Part shown: positions 32,441-42,098 of the stretch, piece by piece | Position numbering within the stretch: the stretch's first letter is position 1 | Layout: the number at the start of each line of letters is the position of its first letter | Assembly (NCBI GenBank): GCA_963815325.1 | Contig: CAWFGG010000002.1 | Location: forward strand, 1-64,000 | Direction of reading: 5' to 3' | Source: JABDII01 sp963815325 | GTDB lineage: Bacteria > Gemmatimonadota > Gemmatimonadetes > Gemmatimonadales > GWC2-71-9 | Length of the DNA: 64,000 nucleotides | The notes under the pieces: generated by a model | The model's database searches: none | Seen by the model: only the letters and a program-made list of their open reading frames with translations | Told to the model about the DNA's origin: nothing | Position numbers and translations under genes: made by a program

Positions 32441-33160
32441 ATGGCACCCAAGGTTGATCCCAAGGCCAAGACACCGAAACCGGCGCCGCCTCCCGAGGCG
32501 ATCGAACCCGAGCAGGATCCGCTTGCCTGGTTCAAGGCCCACCAGCGGCTCCTCACGGTAGGGGCGGTGGTGCTGGCGGTGATTGCGGGTGGCGTCTGGC
32601 TGACCATCAGCACCGCCCAGCGGAAAGAGTCGGCGGCCCAGGTGGCGCTGGAACAGGCCCGCAATGCCTTCGACTCGCAAAACCTGCCGGCCGCCGCCAG
32701 CGAATTCCAGCGGGTGGCCCAGACCTATTCCGGCACCCGGGCGGCGACCGAGGCCATGATAGCGCTCAACCAGGTGCGGATGATCAACGGGCAGAACGAA
32801 CTGGCTATCGTGTCGCTCAGGGAGTTGCTGGCCCAGAACCCCGAGCCCCAGTTCGCCGTCCCGGCGCAGGGGCTGTTGGGGGCGGCACTGGAAAACGTCA
32901 AGCGGCCCGAGGAGGCGGCCGAGGCCTACGCCGCGGCCTCGCGCATGGCCGATGTCGATTATCTGAAGGCGGAGTACCTGATCGAGGCCGGGAGGGCCTA
33001 CGTGGCAGCCGGCCGGACGGAGAGAGCCAAGGAGGCCTATGAGAAGATCGTGACCGACTTCAACGACGCGCCGAGCTCTACCGAGGCCCAGGTGCGACTC
33101 GGGGAGGTCCTGAAGGGCGACCTGTCGCAGGCGCCCGAACGCCTCCGTGGCGGCCAATGA
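32441..33160 (+). CDS. Membrane-anchored tetratricopeptide-repeat protein (YfgM-like)
   Basis: 239 residues. A proline-rich cytoplasmic tail (about 1-33) precedes one membrane helix (about 40-60, LLTVGAVVLAVIAGGVWLTI), then about four TPR-like helical pairs (ARNAFDSQNLPAAASEFQRV, GAALENVKRPEEAAEAYAAA, AGRAYVAAGRTERAKEAYEK). The layout matches YfgM-type proteins, which sit beside the SecYEG translocon and chaperones, or a general protein-protein scaffold. It ends in a hydrophilic tail. A hairpin followed by a T-rich stretch lies 45 bases downstream. Function is inferred from layout only. Confidence 0.7.
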   Translation: MAPKVDPKAKTPKPAPPPEAIEPEQDPLAWFKAHQRLLTVGAVVLAVIAGGVWLTISTAQRKESAAQVALEQARNAFDSQNLPAAASEFQRVAQTYSGTRAATEAMIALNQVRMINGQNELAIVSLRELLAQNPEPQFAVPAQGLLGAALENVKRPEEAAEAYAAASRMADVDYLKAEYLIEAGRAYVAAGRTERAKEAYEKIVTDFNDAPSSTEAQVRLGEVLKGDLSQAPERLRGGQ

Positions 33161-33204
33161 CCGCCCGGGTTACGACCGCACCAGCCGGGCAGCCGGCGTA
33201 GAAA

Positions 33205-33237
33205 GCCCCTAGGGAGGGGCGAAGTATTTGCTGTTTT
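33205..33237 (+). terminator. Terminator-like hairpin after the TPR gene
   Basis: GCCCCT-AGGG-AGGGGC forms a perfect 6-bp stem, followed by a T-rich stretch (TATTTGCTGTTTTT). This fits a factor-independent terminator of the TPR transcript. Confidence 0.5.
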
Positions 33238-33368
33238 TGTCGTTGGGACATATGTCGTATAAGATATGTTATGTTAAGTTGGAGTGTAGATAACTGTGGG
33301 AAACTCGGTGGCTCCCCACAATCAGTAGGCCTACCCCCCACAAACCCTGCACAACTCCTCCGTCCGTC

Positions 33369-33409
33369 CGCGGCTTAAGCCGCGACTCGGCATCTGTCGC
33401 TAAAGCGAC
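33369..33409. repeat. Paired palindromes downstream of the envelope operon
   Basis: CGCGGCTTAAGCCGCG (33369-33384) is a perfect 16-base palindrome. GTCGC-TAAA-GCGAC (33396-33409) follows 11 bases later. They sit 36-76 bases past the stop of dapF on the other strand and could end that transcript or be REP-like. Confidence 0.45.
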
Positions 33410-33444
33410 TTGGCCTCCTCCTCCCAGAACACCCTCCTCACTCC

Positions 33445-34320
33445 TCACCCCCCCAGCTCCCCCTCGTAGACCAACCGTCCCTCGCCGCCGAGCCACACGC
33501 CGGTCACTTGGTTCAAGTGGATTCTCAAGTCGACGGTGAGCAGGAGGCCGCTTCGGGTCCGGATCTCGACCGGCGGGTCGGCCTGACCGAGGACTGCGAG
33601 CGTCGAGGCCACCGCCACCGCACCCGTACCGCACGCCAGGGTCTCGCCCTCGACCCCCCGCTCGAAGGTCCGCATCGCCCACTGGGAGGTCTCCTCGCCG
33701 GATGGTCCATCAGGCCGGCTCACGAAGTTGGCGTTGGCTCCGTCCGGCCCGACTTCCGGGTGAGACCTGAGCTCGGCGCCCCGGCGCCCGAGGTCCACCG
33801 CCCCCACATCGTCCACCGGGAGCACCAGGTGCGGCACTCCGACCGTGGTAAACCAGGCCCCGCGCTCCCCCGGGCGAAGCGCGATCCCGGGCATCGAAAC
33901 GGGAGCCGCGAAATCGGGCAGGTTGAGCCGGGCACGGTGACCCTGCCCCTCGCACCGCGTGGCAAAGGCTCCTGCATCGCTCTCGAGCACCATTTCATCG
34001 CCCGACACGAAGCCAAGCCGGGCAGCGAGACGTGTGGCGCACAGCGCCGCGTTGCCGCACAGCGCCCCCCGCGAGCCGTCGGCGTTGAAGAAGGCCATCG
34101 AGACCCGACCGGGGCCCGCGGGGCTCAGGATGACCAGCCCGTCGGCCCCTACCCCGGACCGGCGCGCGCACACCCGGACGATCCGCTCGACCGGCCAGTC
34201 GCTGGGTGAGGTCATCCGGCCGTCGAGGAAGACGAAGTCGTTCCCCGAGCCGGTCATCTTGTGGAAACGGAGCGGTGAAGGCGTCAGAGCCTCCGGAAGA
34301 TTGCCTTCAGGCGAAGCCAC
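33445..34320 (-). CDS. dapF: Diaminopimelate epimerase
   Basis: Converts LL- to meso-diaminopimelate for lysine and peptidoglycan. The family start FHKMTGSGNDFVF and both catalytic cysteines (GALCGNAALC and LACGTGAVAVAS) are present, with NPDG-type loops conserved. The start is uncertain: GTG 34320 gives 291 residues; CTG 34287 overlaps the stop of the upstream gene (CTGA) and gives a length closer to the family; ATG 34257 would cut the first strand. It is the last gene of the fifteen-gene envelope unit, whose transcript may stop at the palindromes downstream. Confidence 0.9.
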   Translation of the reverse strand: MASPEGNLPEALTPSPLRFHKMTGSGNDFVFLDGRMTSPSDWPVERIVRVCARRSGVGADGLVILSPAGPGRVSMAFFNADGSRGALCGNAALCATRLAARLGFVSGDEMVLESDAGAFATRCEGQGHRARLNLPDFAAPVSMPGIALRPGERGAWFTTVGVPHLVLPVDDVGAVDLGRRGAELRSHPEVGPDGANANFVSRPDGPSGEETSQWAMRTFERGVEGETLACGTGAVAVASTLAVLGQADPPVEIRTRSGLLLTVDLRIHLNQVTGVWLGGEGRLVYEGELGG

Positions 34321-35003
34321 CAGACCATCCAGATGGCCTCCCGAATGATCTTCCTGCTCATCTTGCTGTTGCCCTGGACTCGATCGACGAACACGATGGG
34401 GATCTCCTTCAGCCGGAACCCCTTCTTCCAAGCCCGAAAGCTCATCTCGATCTGGAATGCGTACCCGTTCGACTCCACCCGGTCGACCGGGATGGCCTCG
34501 AGCACCGCCCGCCGGAAGCACTTGAATCCGCCGGTCGAGTCACGCAGCGGAAGGCCGGTGATCCATCGGGCATACACGTTGGCGCCCCAGGAAAGGAGCA
34601 GCCGGCTCATGGGCCAATTGATGACGTTGACCCCGGTCTTGTAACGCGACCCGATCACGAGGTCCGCATCCTCGATCATCCGAAGGAACTCGGGCAGGAA
34701 CTTGGGGTCGTGGGAAAAATCCGAGTCCATCTCGAAGACATAGTCGTACCCCTGCTCGAGCGCCCACGCGAACGCCGCCAGGTAGGCCTTGCCGAGTCCC
34801 TGCTTGGCCTCCCGATGGAGCACGTGGACGCGCGGATCCCGCCCTGCGATTTCATCCGCGAGCTGCCCGGTCCCGTCGGGCGAGTTGTCATCCACCACCA
34901 GGACCTCGATCCGCGGGTCCTGCTCGAGCACCAGCGGGATGATGCGCGCGATGTTCTCGGCTTCATTGTAGGTGGGAATCGCCACCAGGGCCCGTTCAGC
35001 CAT
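34284..35003 (-). CDS. Polyprenol-phosphate mannose synthase-like glycosyltransferase (family 2)
   Basis: 239 residues, GT-A fold. ALVAIPTYNEAENIARII, VVDDNSPDGTG and FEMDSDFSHDP (the metal-binding DxD) are hallmarks of dolichol/polyprenol-phosphate mannose synthases; no C-terminal membrane helices are present, as in the short DPM1 class. It likely moves a sugar from a nucleotide donor to undecaprenyl phosphate on the inner face of the membrane. The ATG overlaps the end of the YfhO-like gene by eight bases. The membrane partner YfhO could use the lipid-linked sugar it makes (inference). Confidence 0.85.
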   Translation of the reverse strand: MAERALVAIPTYNEAENIARIIPLVLEQDPRIEVLVVDDNSPDGTGQLADEIAGRDPRVHVLHREAKQGLGKAYLAAFAWALEQGYDYVFEMDSDFSHDPKFLPEFLRMIEDADLVIGSRYKTGVNVINWPMSRLLLSWGANVYARWITGLPLRDSTGGFKCFRRAVLEAIPVDRVESNGYAFQIEMSFRAWKKGFRLKEIPIVFVDRVQGNSKMSRKIIREAIWMVWWLRLKAIFRRL

Positions 35004-37333
35004 GGGCCCGCCTGCGCAACAGGATGACCTGGGCCACCCACATCACCAAGAGCACCATCAAAACCCCCAGGCTCACCATTCTGCCCTTTGCGTAGCCGCC
35101 GGATGTGAACTCGAGCCTGACCGCCCGGGCGCCGGCCGGCACCGCCACCGCCATCATGCTGTATTGGGCACGGAGCACCGGTACGCGGGCGCCGTCTACC
35201 GTGGCCCGCCAGTCGGGATAGTAGTTCTCGGCCACGTAGAGATACGCCGGCTCGGCCGGCACCGGCTCGAGGGTGAACTCGAAGGCTCCGGCATGCGGCT
35301 CGACAATCGCAACCGTTCCGGGCATCCGGGGCGGAATGCTGTCGATGCCGTTGGCACCGGCCGGCGAGTCCTCGGGCACCAACAGGAGCCGGGTCGGGTC
35401 GAAGCGCGGGTCCAGGAGCGTCGGGATGATCTGCTGGTCGGGCACCTTTACCGCATTCGCCACCAGGTAGGCGAACGGCGCCGGATTGGCATAGCGATAC
35501 AGGAAGGCCTGGTCGCCGCGGCTGGTGGTGAGCGCGGAATCGGCAGCCGGGACGAGCCTCGGATCCTCGATGGGTTGGTCCACCACCACGTAGTCGAGGG
35601 CCAGGACCTTGAACAGGTTTTCGTTCAGGGAAAAGAGGTGCTCCCAGACGTTCTTTCCGCCGAGCAGCTCGTCGTAGCGGTGAAGCTCCTGGCCGCTATA
35701 GCCCAGCACCTCCCTCAAACCGTGGTTCATGAGGTAGTTCTTCCGGTCGTACGCCCCATGCAGGGCCAGCACTCGCGAAGGCGACGGGCCCTGCTCGACC
35801 GCGCGGATCACATCATCGGCCGCGAAGAGCTGGTCCGCCGGCGGGCTCCACTTGATGTACTGCCGCTCGACGCTCCAGAGCTCGAGCACGATGACGAGCC
35901 CGATCGCCAACCCCCATGCCGGGCGTGGCAGTCGCTTCCAGATGAGCCCCGCCCCGATAACGCCGAACAAGAGGACGCGCAAGGCAGTCGAGCTTGAATG
36001 CAGGGTAGTTGGCCAGGACGCCGCCGAAGCGCTGGGGCGCGGCGACCGCATCCATGATGCCCTGCCAGCCGCCGACCACGGCCAAGAGCGCCGCGGCACC
36101 GAGCACGCCGAGCCACACGAGGAGCGTGGTCTTCTTCTTGGTCTCCCCTTGCCCGACCAGCGCCTGCGCACCGAAGGCCGCCAGCACGGCCACGCTGAAC
36201 GACGTCAGGTAGAAGATCATCGACATCGCCCGGGTGAGCTTGATGCCGGGCAGGAGGTGATAGGGCAGCCGGTAGAACGGGGTGTAGCCCCCGAAGGCAA
36301 AGAGAATGCCGTACGCCGCGAGGAACACGAAGAACCAACTGAGGCGGCGCCGGGCTTTGAGTTGGAATGCGAAGGTCGCCAGCATGATGGGGATGACGCC
36401 GATATACTCGCTGTGGAGCTTGAACGGATTTCGTCCCCAGTAGTGCTCGAGCATTCCGGAAAACGCAGGCCATATCACGTTGATCAGCTCATCCGGCGGC
36501 ATGGACCAGCCGGTCGCATATGCCCAGCCGCGGCTGGTCCCTTCCGCCGCGCCTCGGGGCGAGAACGCGATGTACTCGGCAAAGGGCACGAGCTGCACCG
36601 CCGCCACCGCGAAACCGACCCCGAGCGCCAGCACGAAGAGGAGCGCCCCCTGCCACCATGGGGACCCTGCGGGACGCTCGCCGCTCAGGAAGACCAGATA
36701 GAGCCAGAAGAACCCGGCCGCCATGAGCAGGTAATAGGTCATCTGGAAGTGGGGAGTGAGCAGCGAGAAACCCACCGTCACTCCAAAGGCGAGGTACCGC
36801 CGCCACGACGACCGGGTGACCGCCTGATAGAGGAACATCAAGGCGAGCGGCAGGAGCGCACTCACAAACAGCTTGCCATCATGCCCCGGACTCACCAGCG
36901 AGACGATCTGGCCGCTCCACATGTAGGCCGCACCGCCGATGAAGGCCGGGCCCCACTCGAGCTTGAGTGCCCGGAGGAACATGAAGGCGAACGTGCCGGC
37001 GAGCACGATGTGGATCAGGAAGCCGAGGCTGATGCCGACATCGACCGGGAGGATCAGGCGCAGGAGAAAGGTCGGGTAGAAGGTGTCGCCATGGGCGGTG
37101 TTGGCCAGGAACGGCATGCCGCCGAGCAGGCCCGGGCTCCACCCCGGCACATCGCCCACCGCCCGGAAGTACTCCGCGGCAAAGTGCCGAGGCCCATAGC
37201 CGGTCCGGGCGTCGCTCATCTCGTTGACCAGGAAACTCCCGCCAAAGAACCGATGAAACGCCGCGGCGACGGTGAGCAGGTATACCGTCGTCGCAGTGAG
37301 GATTGGGAACCGGTCAGTGAGGCGTTGAATCAT
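34996..37333 (-). CDS. YfhO-family membrane protein, one frameshift
   Basis: A large polytopic protein of about 780 residues when joined. The N-terminal part has the acidic first external loop and many helices of GT-C-type glycosyltransferases (FLVNEMSDARTGYGPRHF, FWLYLVFLSG, FGGYTPFYRLPYHLLPG). The C-terminal third is a soluble external domain (YPDWRATVDGARVPVLRAQ) and a final helix, as in YfhO. One extra base between about 35970 and 36005 changes the frame after YPAFKLD. YfhO proteins are linked to sugar addition to cell-wall polymers or lipids. The neighbours (polyprenol-phosphate sugar synthase, two glycosyltransferases, flippase-like protein) agree. The shift may be an error. Confidence 0.75.
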
Positions 37334-37341
37334 TCGGCGTT

Positions 37342-38277
37342 TCAGTGTTTGGCGGGCCGCTGTTGCCGGTGCACTGCCAACACGACTACCGCGGTGACGA
37401 TCTCCAGGACCGTGAGCCAGAGCCTGGAGCCGATGGCGAGAAAGAGCGCGGCGGCGCTCCCGATATGCGGGGCCAGTGCGGCGACCAACGCCGCCTCCCG
37501 GATCCCGAGGCCGCCCGGCGCAACGATGAAGACGATGCCGGCCACGTAGCTCGCCGTAAAGGCCGCAATCGCTAACCCGAGCGGCGGTGCCGTCTGCCCC
37601 AGTGTGCCGATGCCGAACAGCCAGAAGGCGACGCCGTACACTAGCCAGGGTACGACCAGCCCGGCGACGTAGAGCGCCAGTTCACCACGCCCCGGAGCGG
37701 GCCATGCGACATCGCGCCGCAGCATGCGGCTGGTCCAGCGTTCCAGGACCGGGGTGACGACGGGTAGGAGAATAATCACACCGGCGACGGCGAGCGAGCC
37801 TGCCACCAGCATCGTTCTTGGGGGCCACGGGAGGGCCTGAACTTGAAGGAGCCCGGGCGCCAACGCGAGCGTGAGCGCGATGCCGGTGCCGAGCAGCACC
37901 AGCTGCTGGAACAGCATGGCGGCGGTGGCCGCCACCGCCGACACGGAGTGCGCCAACGCCTCGGTCGTCAAGCTGGCAAACTGCCACACGGTGCCCGGGA
38001 CGAATCGAGCCAGGTTGGTGACGAACCACATCCGAAGGGCGGTGCCGTAGCTGAGCCGCTGGCCCCACCACCCCAAGCTCCTGGCCCAGACCCAGACGAG
38101 GAAGCCATAGGTCAGGACCGTCAGCACCGACGCGACCACCAGCGGCACCAACCTGAGCTGGATGGCGATCCCGGTCAGGCCATCCCAGTGCGCGAGCGCC
38201 GTATCCACCAGGTACCAGAGCGCCGCGCCAAGCCCGACGATCTGAAGGACGCGACCGATGAGCCGGCCCAGGCTCAC
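37342..38277 (-). CDS. Lysylphosphatidylglycerol-synthase-type (AglD-like) membrane protein
   Basis: 311 residues with about eight membrane helices. The sequence (WFVTNLARFVPGTVWQFASL, VAPGGLGIREAALVAALAP) is typical of the UPF0104/AglD family, whose members occur beside glycolipid pathways and the membrane half of MprF. There is no catalytic MprF domain, so lipid lysinylation is unlikely. A role in handling or flipping a lipid-linked sugar is suggested by context. It lies eight bases after yfhO and overlaps the family 4 glycosyltransferase by four bases. Confidence 0.8.
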   Translation of the reverse strand: MSLGRLIGRVLQIVGLGAALWYLVDTALAHWDGLTGIAIQLRLVPLVVASVLTVLTYGFLVWVWARSLGWWGQRLSYGTALRMWFVTNLARFVPGTVWQFASLTTEALAHSVSAVAATAAMLFQQLVLLGTGIALTLALAPGLLQVQALPWPPRTMLVAGSLAVAGVIILLPVVTPVLERWTSRMLRRDVAWPAPGRGELALYVAGLVVPWLVYGVAFWLFGIGTLGQTAPPLGLAIAAFTASYVAGIVFIVAPGGLGIREAALVAALAPHIGSAAALFLAIGSRLWLTVLEIVTAVVVLAVHRQQRPAKH

Positions 38278-39470
38278 GAGTCCGCCACTCCCAGGGCGCG
38301 GCGATAGACCGCCTCGAACCTCCGGGCAATTGCCGGCGGGGCAAAGCGGCGCTCGGCGTCTCGGGCGGCGGCCCGCACCAGGCGTTGACTCAGGTCTTGG
38401 TCCGAGAGAAGGCGGACGATCGCATCGGCCAGCGCCTCCGGATCGCGCTCGGGAACGAGCAAGCCGGTTTCCCCGTCAGTCACCACATCGGGAATGCCTC
38501 CGCTCCGTGACGCCACGATCGGAACGCCGCTCATCATCGCCTCCACCAACACCAACCCGAACCCTTCCTGCTCGCCTTTCCAATCGGTCACGGCCGGCAT
38601 GACGAATAGGTCGGCCGCCGCCAGCTCGCTCGCGACACGCTCGGTGGGCAGCTGGCCTTTGAACTCGACTGCCTGGCTCAAGCCTTTGCCATCCACCAGG
38701 CTCTCGAGCGACCCGCGCTCCGGGCCGTCGCCCACGATGGTCAGATGTGCTTCCCTCCCCATTCGTTTCAGAATATCGAGCGCCTCGATCGCGATGCTCG
38801 CGCCTTTGCGCTCCACCAGCCGACCGACGAACAGCAGCCGGCTGCCGGCCTCGGCACCAGGGCGCCGCTCGTGGAACCGGGCGGCCACCGGCATCGGGAT
38901 GACGCTGATTCGCTCGCGCGGAATGCCGAGCGATTCGACCCGCTCGACTAGCGGCGAGGAGATCACCGTGACCTGGTGAGCCATGCGGAAGATGGGCGCC
39001 GCGATGACCCTCGCCGCCGGAAAGCGGTCGAGCAGGAACAGGTCCGTGCCATGCGAGGTGAGCACCACGGGGGGCTGGTCGGCGGGCGGCGGCCAGACCG
39101 CGAAGCCACCCGGCACCCACCAGTGGACGTGCAGCACATCGGGCCGCCACGCCTGGACGACACGCCCGACCTCTCGCCGCGATGCTTGCACCAAGCGAAG
39201 GAGCCGCCACCGCGCCGTCCAGGATCCAAGCGCTTGCTCGTGCATGGTTCCGGCGTAGGCCAGGGTCTCGTCCTGGTCCGTGCCGTAGCGATAGCGGAAG
39301 ACCCGCACCCCGCGGAGCGTCTCGTCGACTACCAGGCCTGCCGCATGGGGAGCAACAGCGGCGACTTCATGACCGAGTGCCTGTTGCCCCTGGGCCAAGG
39401 TGAGGAGAAACGAGCCCGCCATGTCATCCGGCGAGCGGGGAAACCCGTGGGCTATGAGCAGGATCCGCAT
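38274..39470 (-). CDS. Family 4 glycosyltransferase
   Basis: 398 residues, GT-B fold without membrane helices. MRILLIAHGFPRSPDDMAGS and the glycine-rich donor-binding part (LLFVGRLVERKGASIAIEAL, EGFGLVLVEAMMSGVPIVAS, GLLVPERDPEALADAI) are classic for retaining GT4 enzymes. The EX7E donor motif is seen around EGFGLVLVE. It would add a sugar to an envelope glycan, likely on a lipid carrier; donor and acceptor are unknown. It overlaps the downstream flippase-like gene by four bases and is 25 bases from the upstream family 2 gene. Confidence 0.88.
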   Translation of the reverse strand: MRILLIAHGFPRSPDDMAGSFLLTLAQGQQALGHEVAAVAPHAAGLVVDETLRGVRVFRYRYGTDQDETLAYAGTMHEQALGSWTARWRLLRLVQASRREVGRVVQAWRPDVLHVHWWVPGGFAVWPPPADQPPVVLTSHGTDLFLLDRFPAARVIAAPIFRMAHQVTVISSPLVERVESLGIPRERISVIPMPVAARFHERRPGAEAGSRLLFVGRLVERKGASIAIEALDILKRMGREAHLTIVGDGPERGSLESLVDGKGLSQAVEFKGQLPTERVASELAAADLFVMPAVTDWKGEQEGFGLVLVEAMMSGVPIVASRSGGIPDVVTDGETGLLVPERDPEALADAIVRLLSDQDLSQRLVRAAARDAERRFAPPAIARRFEAVYRRALGVADS

Positions 39471-39495
39471 CCGTAGGGCCCGGTGCCGATCCGGG

Positions 39496-40464
39496 TCAGT
39501 CCGCCTCGGAGTCCTGTGATTGGGTCGAGAGCCGCGCCAGCTCCTGCCGCATGCCCTGGAGATCTTCCCGCATGCCGGCGATCATCTCGCCGACGAAACC
39601 GAAGCCGAAGAGCGCGATGCCGCTGATGACCATCGTCTCGATCAGGTTGATGAGCGGGCGGAACCCGACGCCGAAGCCGAAACGAATGATGAAAGCGGCA
39701 ACACCGCCCAGAAACCCGACAAAGAACAAGATCGCGCCCGCGACCCCGAAGAACAGCAGCGGCTTGCGTCCGAACCGTAATTGGAACCATACCGACGCGA
39801 GATCGAGCACGCCCACGGGAATCCGCTTCCAATTGAACTTGGACACACCGGCCTGGCGTGGGTAGAGCGGCACCGCACGTGAGGTCAGCCGGAACCCGTC
39901 CGCGGCGGCGATCACCACCATGAAGCGGTGCCAGTCGGGGCGGAGGGGCACGCCCTGCATCACCTCGCGGCGATACGCCTTGACCGAGTTCAGGTCGGTG
40001 ACCGGCACGCCGAACAGCGCTCGGCAGAGCCCATTGTACAGGTTCGACACGAAAGCCTTCTCATATTTCCCCTGCTTGCTGCCGGTCACCATGTCGGCGT
40101 CGCCCGCCAGGATCGGCTCGACCAGGCGGGGAATGTCCTCCGGCAGGTACTGGAGATCGGCGGGATAGAACACGAAGATGTCGCCGCGGGCCGCGTCGCT
40201 CGCGGAGCGCAGGGCGTCGGCGATGCCACGCTGGCGGCGATGGGTCACCACCCGCAGGAACGGGTAGTCGTGGCGGAGCTGGGCGAGGACCTGGGCGGTA
40301 TCGTCGCGCGAGCCGTCGTCGACCACGACCACTTCGAATCGCCACGGCTGGGGGGTGAGCGACTCGCGGCACAACTCGAGAAACTTCGGGAGATTCGGGG
40401 CTTCGTCCTTGGCCGGGACCAGGATACTGACATCGACCTGCGCCGCGACCGCGGGCACGCTCAT
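39496..40464 (-). CDS. Family 2 glycosyltransferase with two C-terminal membrane helices
   Basis: 322 residues. The GT-A part has VSILVPAKDEAPNLPKFLEL, VVVDDGSRDDTAQVL and VFYPADLQYLPED (DxQ in place of the usual DxD). YPRQAGVSKFNW and two helices (about 230-260 and 265-295) follow, the layout of ArnC/GtrB-type polyprenol-phosphate sugar transferases. A short coiled tail (MREDLQGMRQELARLSTQ) ends the protein. It probably loads a sugar on undecaprenyl phosphate at the inner membrane. The ATG overlaps the stop of rpoN by four bases. Confidence 0.85.
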   Translation of the reverse strand: MSVPAVAAQVDVSILVPAKDEAPNLPKFLELCRESLTPQPWRFEVVVVDDGSRDDTAQVLAQLRHDYPFLRVVTHRRQRGIADALRSASDAARGDIFVFYPADLQYLPEDIPRLVEPILAGDADMVTGSKQGKYEKAFVSNLYNGLCRALFGVPVTDLNSVKAYRREVMQGVPLRPDWHRFMVVIAAADGFRLTSRAVPLYPRQAGVSKFNWKRIPVGVLDLASVWFQLRFGRKPLLFFGVAGAILFFVGFLGGVAAFIIRFGFGVGFRPLINLIETMVISGIALFGFGFVGEMIAGMREDLQGMRQELARLSTQSQDSEAD

Positions 40465-42098
40465 ACGCGCTTGCGCATCCGGGCCGGCAGAATGCCCAAT
40501 TGATCGCGGTACTTGGCGACGGTGCGGCGGGCGATCTTGATCCCTTGTTCCAGGAAGAGGTGCACGATCTGCTGGTCGGTGAGCGGCTTGGCGCTGTTCT
40601 CCTCGGCGATCATCTTCTCCAACTTGGCCCGGATCGAGCGGGCGCTTGCGTCCTCGCCGGACGACGTGGACAGCGCGCTCGAGAAGAAGAACTTGAGCGG
40701 CAGGACGCCGCGCGGGGTCTGCACGTACTTCTCGTTGGTGACGCGGCTGACCGTCGATTCGTGCATGTTGATGACGTCGGCGACTTCGCGCAGCGTCAAC
40801 GGCTTCAGGAATTCGATCCCCTTCTCGAAGAACTCCCGCTGCCGGTCCACGATGAAGTTCATCACCTTGAGCATCGTCTGGCGGCGCTGTTCGATGGCCT
40901 GGATCATCCAGGAGGCGCTGTTCATCTTGCTGGCGATGAACTCGCGGTTTTCCTGGGTCAACTTCTTCCGGTCGCGGGCGATTTCCTGGTACGACCGGCT
41001 GAGCCGGAGCCGCGGCATACCGGTATCGTTCAGGAATACGTGGTAGCGATCGTCGATTTTGTCCACCACCAGGTCCGGCGTCACATACCCGTCGTTGCCC
41101 GCCGAGAATTTGAGGCCCGGCTTCGGATCGAGCCCTTTCAACGAGTCGGCCGCAGTTTGGACGTCCACAGGCTCCACCCCGAACCGCTTGGCCAGATCGT
41201 TCCAGCGGTGGGCCTTCAAGTCCTCAAAGGCTTCCGCAACCAACCGATACGCCAACGAATCGATTTCGCCCTGATCGTGGAGCTGGAGCAGCAGGCATTC
41301 TCGGATGTCGCGAGCCGCAATGCCCGGCGGATCGAGTCGCTGGATGATGGCCAGCATCTCCTCTGCCTCGGCGACGGTGTAGCGTCCGACGCCAGGCGTT
41401 ACGTCACCCTCCGGTTCCAGTGCCGGCTCGATTGCGGTCTCGACCATCGATATCGACTCCGGCTCCGGCTCCGGCTCCTGTCCCATAACGACCGTGGCCG
41501 TCTTTCCGGCTCCGATCCACTCGACCTGCGCCTTCGGCTCCGTCGCGATCTGCTCCTCGTCTTCCTCCTCGTCCTCATCGCCGGCATCCGGGTGTCGATT
41601 GTTCGCATGCACCTGGAGCAGCCGGTTCAACGACTCGACGATTTCCTCGAGCGAGCCGGCAAGCCGCCCGTCGTCCTGGATGTTGCCCAGGAATTCCTCA
41701 CTGAGGAGCTTCTGACGCGGGGTGAGATCCAACAGGTTGAGCTGGTCCCGGAGGTGGTCGATCAAGTCCCGCTGGGCCACCGTGACCGGCTCGGTGTACT
41801 CGATGGCCTCGTACTGGGCACGGGTGCCGCCGGCATCGAAACCGTTGAGCAGGATCTCTTCCCAGTCCATCTCGTCCTGCTTCTGGGACTTCTCCTTCTC
41901 CTGCTCGCTGTTGGTCTCGGTCGGCGTTTCCTCTTCCGGGTCCAGCAGCTCCAGGAACGGATTGATCAGGAGTTCCTGTTTGAGATGTTGCTGCAGCTCC
42001 ATCATCGGCATGTACAGCATGTCCATCGCCTGATAGAGGCGTGGATTGACCCTCAGCTCCTGCCGGAGGGACGTCTGCTGGGAGAGGCCCTGTCTCAT
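40461..42098 (-). CDS. rpoN: RNA polymerase sigma-54 factor
   Basis: 545 residues. Region I (LRQELRVNPRLYQAMDMLYM, ELQQHLKQELLINPFLE) contacts activators. A long acidic linker (about 170-225, DEDEEEDEEQ, EPEPEPES) separates it from the core-binding region. The C-terminal part has the helix-turn-helix LTLREVADVINMHESTVSRV and the RpoN box ARRTVAKYR (near residue 525) that reads the -24 element. Position next to lptB is the common genomic place of rpoN in diderms. Overlaps of four bases with lptB and with the following glycosyltransferase couple it to envelope genes. I could not identify sigma-54 promoters in the window by eye. Confidence 0.96.
   Translation of the reverse strand: MRQGLSQQTSLRQELRVNPRLYQAMDMLYMPMMELQQHLKQELLINPFLELLDPEEETPTETNSEQEKEKSQKQDEMDWEEILLNGFDAGGTRAQYEAIEYTEPVTVAQRDLIDHLRDQLNLLDLTPRQKLLSEEFLGNIQDDGRLAGSLEEIVESLNRLLQVHANNRHPDAGDEDEEEDEEQIATEPKAQVEWIGAGKTATVVMGQEPEPEPESISMVETAIEPALEPEGDVTPGVGRYTVAEAEEMLAIIQRLDPPGIAARDIRECLLLQLHDQGEIDSLAYRLVAEAFEDLKAHRWNDLAKRFGVEPVDVQTAADSLKGLDPKPGLKFSAGNDGYVTPDLVVDKIDDRYHVFLNDTGMPRLRLSRSYQEIARDRKKLTQENREFIASKMNSASWMIQAIEQRRQTMLKVMNFIVDRQREFFEKGIEFLKPLTLREVADVINMHESTVSRVTNEKYVQTPRGVLPLKFFFSSALSTSSGEDASARSIRAKLEKMIAEENSAKPLTDQQIVHLFLEQGIKIARRTVAKYRDQLGILPARMRKRV

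Noticed and set aside
33445..34521. dapF extended to an ATG at 34521
   Set aside because: The extension is antisense-like shadow sequence over the glycosyltransferase gene and is absent from the family; a start near 34287-34320 is preferred.
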